Below, piece by piece: positions 7,992-16,000 of a DNA stretch of 64,000 nucleotides. Made by a program: the position numbers and the translations under genes. Below the pieces are notes generated by a model, which did not search any database, was not told the origin of the DNA, and worked only from the letters and a program-made list of their open reading frames with translations. Position 1 is the first letter of the stretch; each line of letters opens with the position of its first letter. Source of the DNA: Anabaena sp. PCC 7108 (lineage in GTDB: Bacteria > Cyanobacteriota > Cyanobacteriia > Cyanobacteriales > Nostocaceae); NCBI RefSeq assembly GCF_000332135.1, contig NZ_KB235896.1, forward strand, positions 3,667,727 to 3,731,726. The letters are read 5' to 3'.

Positions 7992-8396
7992 ATGGAACCG
8001 TGGCAAAAAGATTTAATAGACATAATCGAAACTGTGAGTGATGAAGTAGAGCGCTTCTTCCTAGGAATAAATGACATGGTTGATGCATTTTTTGAACTAA
8101 CGGAAGAAATTACTGAGCAAGTAAGCACCAATATTGGCACTGAGATTGATCAGTATTTACAGGAATTGGCTGAACCACTTATGGAAATTTACTGGGAACT
8201 GGAAGACGTAGTAGCCGATGTAGATCCGGGTTTTCCTTACTCAGTTGCAGCTACAACAGAAAATAATTCTGCTTGCATAGGTTGTAGCAATTATCATGGT
8301 CAAGTTTATGGCGGTAATTTGTTAGTTTGTGCTATGCACCCAACTGGTTGGGACGATATAAGTTGTCCAGACTGGGAAAAGGGGACTGAATTATGA
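7992..8396 (+). CDS. conserved cyanobacterial hypothetical protein with Cys cluster
   Basis: 134 residues. The first 75 are helical and strongly acidic (FFELTEEITEQ, TEIDQYLQELAEPLMEIYWELEDVV). The C-terminal part has CIGCSNYHGQVYGGNLLVC followed by MHPTGW and SCPDW, giving four cysteines and two histidines that could hold a metal (zinc or an iron-sulfur cluster). I recognise the pattern as typical of uncharacterised cyanobacterial proteins but know no function. queF starts 66 bases downstream, so the two may be cotranscribed. Confidence 0.75.
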   Translation: MEPWQKDLIDIIETVSDEVERFFLGINDMVDAFFELTEEITEQVSTNIGTEIDQYLQELAEPLMEIYWELEDVVADVDPGFPYSVAATTENNSACIGCSNYHGQVYGGNLLVCAMHPTGWDDISCPDWEKGTEL

Positions 8397-8462
8397 GTGA
8401 GTAATAAGTGTTAAATTAATGTTTATGAATCTCTGCATTTTTTTGGCATAAGGCATAATTTT

Positions 8463-8873
8463 ATGAGTAGTTCCTTACCTGAGACTGTAACCCCAGCTAG
8501 TCAAGAAATGAAATATGGTGAACGCGAGATTGAGGAAGGAAAACTAATTACATTTCCAAATCCGCGTGTAGGTCGGCGTTATACTATAGATATTAGTTTG
8601 CCAGAATTTACCTGTAAATGCCCATTTTCTGGTTATCCTGATTTTGCAACGATATATATTTCTTACATACCTGATGAACGAGTGGTAGAGTTAAAGGCTT
8701 TGAAACTTTATATTAACAGCTACCGCGATCGCTATATTTCTCACGAAGAAACAGCTAATCAAATTTTAGATGATTTTGTTGCGGCTTGTGACCCTTTAGA
8801 AGTAACTGTGAAGACAGATTTTACTCCTCGTGGGAATGTTCATACAGTGGTTGAGGTAAGACATCAAAAGTAA
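8463..8873 (+). CDS. queF: NADPH-dependent preQ0 reductase
   Basis: Reduces the nitrile of 7-cyano-7-deazaguanine (preQ0) to the amine preQ1 in queuosine tRNA modification. The 136-residue length matches the short unimodular (YkvM-type) QueF. The catalytic pair is Cys53 and Asp60 in CPFSGYPD, spaced as in the Bacillus enzyme. The QueF NADPH-binding motif appears as VELKALKLYINSYRD, and the late HE (ISHE) is present. I found no preQ1 riboswitch in the 66 bases upstream. No other queuosine genes are in the window. Confidence 0.96.
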   Translation: MSSSLPETVTPASQEMKYGEREIEEGKLITFPNPRVGRRYTIDISLPEFTCKCPFSGYPDFATIYISYIPDERVVELKALKLYINSYRDRYISHEETANQILDDFVAACDPLEVTVKTDFTPRGNVHTVVEVRHQK

Positions 8874-9067
8874 AAGATATTTGGACAGAGGTATTAAAAA
8901 AAATACAAAAATCTTAACTCCAACTGAATAAAACCCTACTGATATTTTTACTTAGCAAAGCCATCTCAGGAGATTTGTTATGAAACAAGCTCTTGACTTT
9001 TAGAGAATATATGGCAAACTAATATTTAGGGAATCTAATTATTTGAATAAGGAAGTAAATCCTACTC

Positions 9068-9922
9068 GTGACGAAACTTACGGGAAAAACAGAATCTGCG
9101 GAAATACCTGCACAAGTTCCAAAGCCAGTAATATTGCAAACATTGGAACTGACACGTCGATTTGAAAAGTTTACAGCCGTTGATGCGTTAAATATTTCCG
9201 TAACAGCGGGAGAAGTTTTTGGTTTACTCGGTCCGAATGGAGCAGGGAAAAGTACAGTAATTAAGATGTTAACTACCTTGCTACCAGCCAGTAGCGGGAA
9301 AGCACACCTAGCCGGTTATGATGTGACTCGTCAACCTGATGCAGTCAGAAGAGTAATAGGTTATGTACCCCAGGCTTTATCCGCAGATGGTAGTTTGACG
9401 GGTTATGAAAATCTGTTAATATTCTCTAAATTGTACGATATTCCCTCTCGACGGAGAAAACAGCAAATTGCGGAAGTGCTTGAATTCATGGGTTTGGAGG
9501 ATGTGGCACATCGCTTAGTTGGTACTTACTCTGGAGGGATGATTCGTAAATTAGAAATTGCTCAAGCCATATTACATCAACCGCAAATATTATTTCTAGA
9601 TGAGCCAACTGTAGGATTAGATCCCGTTGCCAGAACGCAAGTATGGCAGCTGATGGAAGAATTACGGGTAAATTTTGGCACAACTATCTTTTTAACTACC
9701 CACTTTTTAGAAGAAGCCGATCATCTTTGTCACCGAGTAGTGATTATGAACCAGGGTAGAGAGATGATCACTGGTTCACCCGCAGACTTAAAAGCAGCTA
9801 TAGAAAAACCAGACGCAACCTTAGATGATGTTTTCATCCACTATGCAGGAAATAAATTAGTATCAGGAGTGAGTTATCGTGAAACCGCAAGAACTAGACG
9901 TGCCACTCAAAGGTTGGGCTGA
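9068..9922 (+). CDS. ABC transporter ATP-binding subunit (DrrA-like)
   Basis: ATPase subunit of an ABC-2 type exporter, 284 residues, with a GTG start. It has Walker A GPNGAGKS (about residues 58-65), the Q-loop, the signature YSGGM, Walker B ILFLDEPT and the switch histidine (TTHF). The family (daunorubicin-resistance DrrA type) drives export of drugs, glycolipids or polysaccharides. Its end overlaps the permease gene by 44 bases, indicating translational coupling. It is the first gene of a four-gene set with a MarR regulator and an MFS pump. Confidence 0.92.
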   Translation: MTKLTGKTESAEIPAQVPKPVILQTLELTRRFEKFTAVDALNISVTAGEVFGLLGPNGAGKSTVIKMLTTLLPASSGKAHLAGYDVTRQPDAVRRVIGYVPQALSADGSLTGYENLLIFSKLYDIPSRRRKQQIAEVLEFMGLEDVAHRLVGTYSGGMIRKLEIAQAILHQPQILFLDEPTVGLDPVARTQVWQLMEELRVNFGTTIFLTTHFLEEADHLCHRVVIMNQGREMITGSPADLKAAIEKPDATLDDVFIHYAGNKLVSGVSYRETARTRRATQRLG

Positions 9923-10733
9923 AACAAGATATAATCGCCCTAAGGGCATTTTTTATGCCATTAAAGAACTATTTACCAAAACCCTAGTGATTACTGAATT
10001 GGAAGTGCGGAAACTCCGTCATGATCCTAGTAATTTAGTGATTCGGGCTATACAACCAGCTTTATGGCTGCTGATATTTGGGCAAGTATTTACCCGAACT
10101 CGCGCTATTCCTACAGGTAATATTCCTTACTTAGATTTTATAACTCCGGGTATTTTGGCTCAGAGTGTGCTGTTTGTTGCTATTTTTTCTGGGGGAATGG
10201 CATTAATTTGGGAACGTGATGTAGGGATTTTGCATAAATTCTTGGCTGCTCCCATACCCCGCGCAGCGATTGTGATGGGTAAAGCATTTGCTGCTGGTAT
10301 TCGTTGCTTTTCCCAAGTGATATTTATTTACATTTTAGCATTGTTGTTAGGCGTACATCTCAATCTCAATCCTTGGGCTTTTTTACAAGTAGTGATCATC
10401 ATATTTTTGGGAGCAGGTTGTTTTTGTACTTTTTCACTCATCATTGGCTGTTTAGTAAAATCACGGGAAAGGGTTATGGGAATTGGGCAATTGATGACTA
10501 TGCCATTGTTTTTTGCCAGTAATGCGATCTATCCTATTTCACTAATGCCCAATTGGTTACAGCTCATTTCCCGATTGAATCCTTTGACTTATCAAGTGGA
10601 TGCCTTACGCGGTGCAATGCTGGTAAATGGCTCAAGTATTTATGGGTTTGGGTTAGACTGCACAATTCTCTTGCTAACATTAATAATTTTGATCTGGATT
10701 TGTGGACGACTTTATCCACGGGTGGTGATGTAA
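9879..10733 (+). CDS. ABC-2 type permease (DrrB-like)
   Basis: 284-residue inner-membrane subunit with about six transmembrane helices and a cytosolic N-terminal segment. It contains the ABC-2 signature region YLDFITPGILAQSVLF and the late PLTYQVDALRG motif typical of DrrB and NodJ-like permeases. It starts with GTG inside the preceding ATPase gene. The pair forms an exporter; the substrate is unknown, but linkage to MarR and MFS genes suggests a xenobiotic or a secondary metabolite. Confidence 0.92.
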   Translation: MKPQELDVPLKGWAETRYNRPKGIFYAIKELFTKTLVITELEVRKLRHDPSNLVIRAIQPALWLLIFGQVFTRTRAIPTGNIPYLDFITPGILAQSVLFVAIFSGGMALIWERDVGILHKFLAAPIPRAAIVMGKAFAAGIRCFSQVIFIYILALLLGVHLNLNPWAFLQVVIIIFLGAGCFCTFSLIIGCLVKSRERVMGIGQLMTMPLFFASNAIYPISLMPNWLQLISRLNPLTYQVDALRGAMLVNGSSIYGFGLDCTILLLTLIILIWICGRLYPRVVM

Positions 10734-10752
10734 TCTGGAGAAAAATAGTTTT

Positions 10753-11205
10753 ATGAGTTTGGATAAACTCTCTGAAGAATGTGCCGCTAGGGTGATGGAA
10801 ACAGTCCCATTATTGATTCGGTTTATCCGAGCAGAGATGCGGACTCATAGTGCTGACTCTTTATCTATATCTCAGTTGCGATCGCTCTCATTTCTCAATC
10901 ACAAACCTGGTGCTTCTTTATCTGAGGTAGCAGATCATCTCGGTGTCACCTGTGCCACAGCATCAACAACTATCGAAAGATTAGTCCAACGTCATCTGGT
11001 GCAACGCACTGATAACCCTCAAGAACGACGACGAGTAGTCCTGAATTTGACAAAGACAGGAAAACAGTTGTTGGAGCAATCCCAGGAAAAAACTCGTACT
11101 GAAATTTCAGAGATTCTAGAGGGTTTGACACCAGAGCAAGTATCACATATCGAATCCGGCTTGACTCTACTAAAAAATGTCTTCGAGCAAACAGAAACCA
11201 AATAA
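10753..11205 (+). CDS. MarR-family transcriptional regulator
   Basis: 150-residue winged-helix regulator: LRSLSFLNHKPGASLSEVADHLGVTCATASTTIERLVQRHLVQRTDNPQERRR in sequence gives the helix-turn-helix and the wing with its DxRRR-like end. Such proteins usually repress a linked efflux operon and release DNA when a small aromatic ligand binds. It lies 19 bases after the permease, with TCTGGAG as ribosome-binding site, and overlaps the next gene by 29 bases. It is therefore most likely the autoregulator of this operon. Confidence 0.93.
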   Translation: MSLDKLSEECAARVMETVPLLIRFIRAEMRTHSADSLSISQLRSLSFLNHKPGASLSEVADHLGVTCATASTTIERLVQRHLVQRTDNPQERRRVVLNLTKTGKQLLEQSQEKTRTEISEILEGLTPEQVSHIESGLTLLKNVFEQTETK

Positions 11206-12445
11206 CCATAACAATCAGGCTGCACAACACGATCCTTTTGCAGCCATACGATTTCGAGATTATCGGCTATTTACCATTGGACGTGTACTCCTCTTTACCG
11301 CCGGACAAATGCAAACCGTGGCCTTGGGTTGGGAGCTATATGAACGGACGAATTCAGCGATGGTATTAGGTTTGATAGGTCTGATGCAAGTTTTACCAAT
11401 GATTGCGCTGACTTTGATAACGGGACACTTTGCTGATAAAAATGACCGGAAAAAGATTACTTTATGCTCAATTTTACTATTAAGCCTTTGTTCAATAGCT
11501 TTAGCGGTTATTTCCTATTTTCAAAGTGCAGTCTTTCTAGTTTATGCCTGTTTATTATTAACAGGTGTAGCCAGGGCATTTCTCAAACCTGCCGGTGATG
11601 CGCTGATGTGGCAGTTAATACCAACAAGTGCTTTTACCAATGCAGCCACTTGGAATAGTAGTACCTTTCATATAGCGTCGGTAATTGGTCCGGCTTTGGG
11701 AGGATTTAGCATAGCTCTTTTTAGGAGTGCGACATGGGTATATATATTGTCAGCCTTGGCGGCACTATTATGTTTTTGTCTCACCGCAGCAATCAAACCC
11801 CAAAAAACCAACTTTGTCAAAGAACCAATATCCCTGAAATCCCTGGCTGCGGGTGCTGAGTTTGTTTGGAATAATCAACTAATTCTGGCAGCCATTACCC
11901 TAGATTTATTTGCAGTCTTGTTAGGTGGTGCAGTAGCATTATTACCCGTTTTTGCTAAAGATATTCTACACGTGGGGCCTGTGGAATTAGGCTATTTACA
12001 AGCGGCTCCATCTATAGGTGCATTGATTATGGGCGGATTGTTGGTATATTTACCACCTATCCGCAAAGCCGGTCCAGCGTTGCTTTGGTCGGTTGTTGGC
12101 TTTGGGATTGTGACAATTATTTTTGGATTATCCCGTTGGGTGTGGTTGTCATTATTAATGTTGGCATTAAGTGGGGCATTAGACAGCATTAGCGTAGTCA
12201 TTCGTCATACCTTGGTACAAATTCGCACTCCTGACCATTTACGAGGTCGAGTTGCGGCTATCAATAGTGTATTTATCAGTGCTTCCAATGAGTTGGGGGG
12301 TTTTGAGTCTGGTTTGACTGCGGCTTTATTTGGTCCGGTGTTGTCTGTTGTTGGTGGGGGTATTGGGACGATTTTGGTGGTGGTGGCTACGGCGATGATT
12401 TGGCCGGAGATCCGCAAGTTGGGGGCAGTGCATGAGGATTTATAG
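11177..12445 (+). CDS. MFS transporter (EntS-like)
   Basis: 422 residues with about 12 transmembrane helices. The loop 2-3 motif appears as GHFADKNDRKKI (classical G-x3-D-R/K-x-G-R-R/K), and the N-terminal AIRFRDYRLFTIGR is typical of the EntS/MFS_3 group, which exports siderophores or drugs. Overlap with the MarR gene implies coupled translation. Alternating hydrophobic G/A-rich helices continue to the end and the length is normal for the family. The substrate cannot be read from the sequence. Confidence 0.92.
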   Translation: MSSSKQKPNNHNNQAAQHDPFAAIRFRDYRLFTIGRVLLFTAGQMQTVALGWELYERTNSAMVLGLIGLMQVLPMIALTLITGHFADKNDRKKITLCSILLLSLCSIALAVISYFQSAVFLVYACLLLTGVARAFLKPAGDALMWQLIPTSAFTNAATWNSSTFHIASVIGPALGGFSIALFRSATWVYILSALAALLCFCLTAAIKPQKTNFVKEPISLKSLAAGAEFVWNNQLILAAITLDLFAVLLGGAVALLPVFAKDILHVGPVELGYLQAAPSIGALIMGGLLVYLPPIRKAGPALLWSVVGFGIVTIIFGLSRWVWLSLLMLALSGALDSISVVIRHTLVQIRTPDHLRGRVAAINSVFISASNELGGFESGLTAALFGPVLSVVGGGIGTILVVVATAMIWPEIRKLGAVHEDL

Positions 12446-12534
12446 CAGGTGACTCTTAACAGGTGACAGTCTGAAAACTCTTTTGGTGTCTAGGTTTTAT
12501 AATCAGTTTGTGTCCTAACTGCCCTGTCTGTTGC

Positions 12535-12667
12535 TATAAGTACTAGGACAGAATTAATTACACAATGTCATTGCGAATGGAACGCAGTGGAATGACGCAA
12601 TCGCAAGGGCTGGGATTGCTTCGCTTCGCTCGCAATGACTGTAAATATTTTTGTCCAATTACTTATA
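12535..12667. mobile_element. 133-bp palindromic element with TATAAGTA ends
   Basis: The left arm TATAAGTA-n-T-n-GGACA is matched by the complement of the right arm (TGTCC...TTACTTATA), and an inner arm GTCATTGCGA (12567) pairs with TCGCAATGAC (12630-12639). The whole unit is one imperfect inverted repeat without coding capacity, as expected of a MITE. The inner part resembles the common cyanobacterial TCATTGCGAGCG repeat, so it may be a nested insertion. The TA-rich ends suggest mobilisation by a Tc1/IS630-type transposase; this is inference. Confidence 0.7.
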
Positions 12668-12711
12668 ATAGTTGAAACCCTAGGACAAGCTACCTTTAAC
12701 CATTGTAACCC

Positions 12712-12813
12712 GTGGCGATCGCACACCGTCCTGAGTTTCTTATTAATGCCTTAAATTTAGCTGAATATCTGGCTTTACGTAGGCATGATTTACGTTCCCT
12801 ACTTCAGAGGTAA
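12712..12813 (+). pseudogene. possible remnant of a pyruvate kinase-like gene
   Basis: A 33-codon frame opening with GTG encodes HRPEFLINALNLAEYLALRRHDLRS before a stop. The ALNLAEYLALRRHDLR segment resembles the extra N-terminal region that I recall from long cyanobacterial pyruvate kinase-like proteins. It is bounded by repeats on both sides, which would explain loss of the rest. The identification is from memory of the motif and is tentative. Confidence 0.3.
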
Positions 12814-12828
12814 CTCTTAATGGGCAAT

Positions 12829-12952
12829 TCTTAACAGAAAAAACTCATGTTTAAAAACATGAGATTGAAATAATGACACTGTTTTTTGACTGAGCTTTAA
12901 ACTCAGAACTAAAGTTTTTTATTTGTTCCCTGTTCCCTGTTCCCTTCTTTTG
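12829..12952 (+). repeat. double-hairpin dispersed repeat, copy B (shortened)
   Basis: Same repeat as 184-340 and 19868-20020, ending in TGTTCCC heptamers. It lacks about 36 bases between two T runs, so the second hairpin (TGACAC/GTGTCA) has lost its partner arm. Replication slippage between the T tracts explains the deletion. It lies just downstream of the caspase-WD40 gene, which ends at 13016. Confidence 0.8.
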
Positions 12953-13015
12953 TAATTCTTTTAACCCACAATCGGAAATACAGCATTAATTAACCGGAAT
13001 AATTAACCGGAATAA

Positions 13016-16000
13016 TTAATTGCAAATATGACGTTCATCTTCTCTCACATTTGGATTATTCTGAAGATAGTTTTTTATCTTTGCACATCCTCTTCCCAAC
13101 AAATCATCTAAATCTAAATCCCACACCATTACCCCAGCATTTTTACCACCACTCACTAATATTTTGTTGTCAGAACTGAAGCTAATACTGTTAATTTGAT
13201 TTGGATATCCTAATAAAGTTTTGATTAATGCACCTGTTTCCACATTCCATAATTTGATAGTATGGTCAGCACTTCCAGAAGCTAAAATCTGACTGTCAGT
13301 AGTAAAACTGAGACTAGTTACACCGTCATTATGTCCGCTGAAAGTATTTATTAGTTTTCCTGTAGCTACATTCCAGATTTTGATAGAATTGTCCCAACTA
13401 GCAGCAGCAATAATTTTACCATCAGGACTAAATTTTACAGATGAAATAGCTAAACTATGTCCTATACAATCTCTAACTAAAGTACCATCTATTCGCCAAA
13501 GTTTTACCGTATTATCAAAACTACCAGAAACTATCATTTGACTGTCAGGACTAAAATCAACACTTGTCACTTCATCAGTATGTCCTGTGAATGTTTTTAA
13601 TAATTTACCATCAGCTAAACGCCAAAGTTTAATGGTTTTGTCAGCACTACCAGAAGCAAGCATTTGATTATCTGGACTAAAACTAATACTTGTAACTCGG
13701 TTTTGATGTCCGGTAATTGTTTTCAGGAGTTGATAATTTTGAGAATTCCAGATTTTAACAGTTTTATCAGCACTTGCGGTGGCTAAGATTTTACCATCAT
13801 TACTAAAACTTACTGCATTGATAATATCTTTATGAGCTTGAAATTTAGTAACCTGATCTTTTTGCCAAATGCTCACTTTTCCATCCCAACCAGCAGCAGC
13901 AAGGACTCTATTTTTACTAAAATTCACACTATTAATATCCTCAACTTGAAATTGATTACTCCCTTCTTTCTTCTTTCTTCTTTCTTCTCTTCGAGACGCT
14001 ACGCGAACGCGCTCTTCTCTTCGAGACACTTCGTGAACGCGTCTTTGCGGTTCATTTAATCCATATTCTTCTAATAGAAAAGGAGTAAGTATTACTTGCC
14101 AGAATCTAATAGTTTTATCAGCACTTGCAGAAGCGATATATTTACCATCTAGACTAAAACTCACATCTCTAACTTGTTCACCATGACCTTTCAAAGTAGT
14201 TAATAAACTACCATCTAAACGCCAAAATTTGATATTATTATCAGCAGAGGCAGAAGATATAATTTGATTATCTGGGCTAAAATCAATACTATTTATTTGT
14301 TCACTATGTCCTGCTAAAGTTTGTAATAATTCACCTTGATTATCCCAAAGTTTAATAGTTTTATCACCACTAGCAGAAGCGATATATTTACCATTGGGGC
14401 TAAATTTAACTTTAGTAATACGTCCTTGATGTCCAGATAAAATTTTAATTAGCTTACCATTGTTAGTTTGCCAAAGTTTGACCAAATTATCTTCACCACC
14501 AGAAGCAATAATTTTGTCATCAGGACTAAAGCTAACAGTATTTACCCAACCATTATCAGGATTCCATGTTTTAATTAAAGTACCATTAACACGCCATAAT
14601 TTAATCGTTTTATCTAAACTACTAGAAACAATTAATTTACCATCATGGCTAAAACTGATATCAGTAATATTATCAGTATGTCCAACTAATTCATAAATTA
14701 ACCTACTATCAAGAGTGTAGATTTTAATATTATGACCTTCACTAACAGCCAATAACTTACCATCTGGACTAAAATGAATTGCTGTAACTCTATTTTCAAA
14801 ACCTGTAAAAGTTGTGATTAACTTTCCCTGAAAATCCCAAATTTTTACCGTTTTATCATCACTTGCAGAAGCCAATTTTTTACCATCTGGGCTAAACTTA
14901 ACTGCATTAACTTGTTGACTATGACCTTGCAAACGATTTATTTCTTGAGTTTGCTGAATAGCTTGTTGTAAAGTAGCCGCAGTTGCGATTTGAATATCCT
15001 TCCCTGGTACAAAAACTGATTTAAGTTCTCGTCCAGCTTTCAGACTAGCAATTACAGATTCTAATTGTTGATTAGATAATAATAATGCTGTTGATGAAGC
15101 ATTCAAAGCCGAAATTTCTCGAAACTCGGCTGCTTGTTTTTGGAAATATGCAAAACCACCTAAAACACTAGCAGAAATTCCTAAAATACTAATAACTGCG
15201 ACAGCCCTTTGTGCTTGTTTGAGGCGCTTTTTTTGCTCAAATTCTTGTTGTTTTCTAGCTTCTAAACAAGCAGCAATAAAGTGTTGGACAGCTTGAGATA
15301 ATTCATCTGTATATTTAACATATATTTCTTCAGCTTCAGCCAAACGAATACCCTGTAACAAAAAATCAGCTTGTTCGTGGTGATGTTTCCATAAACTAGC
15401 AGCTTGTTCAATTTGGCGTTGCGATCGCAGTCTACTACGATTTTCCTCCAACCACCAGCGTAATGTTGACCAATGACGAATCAAAATTTCATGGGCTACT
15501 TCAATTGTCACCAAACCCGTTGAGGGAAGCGGTTGTATCTCTGTACCTTTTCCACTTCCTATCTCCTCTTCTACATTCACCACTACCAATTTTCCCGCAG
15601 TTAAAGTTTGCAGAGTTCTATCTATCAAAGCTGCGGGATATTTGTTCACCACCAACTCAGATTTAAAAACCCTGCGTCTGGTATCTTCCGTTCCTTCTCC
15701 CAATTGGGTTAATGACAGAAAAATCCAGCGGGTACACTCTTGCGCCGACTTATCTAAACTTTCATAAACTGCTTGTGCTTTTCTTTCCAACGCACCTTTA
15801 ATTCCTTCTACTTGCTGCTGATAAGCCGTTAAAGTTAACTCACCCTCTTGACGAAATTCCCACAACTGTTCCAACACAAATTCTAAAAGTGGTAAATCTC
15901 CTGCGGAATGATTTAATTCCTGTAACAAAATTTCTACCAGTCCCGCTTCTACTTTTAAACCTACTTGTTCTGCTGGGTTAACAATAACACGGCGATAATC

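Noticed and set aside
8397-8462. preQ1 riboswitch upstream of queF
   Set aside because: The 66-base gap shows no hairpin with A-rich tail of the preQ1-I type and no longer structured leader.
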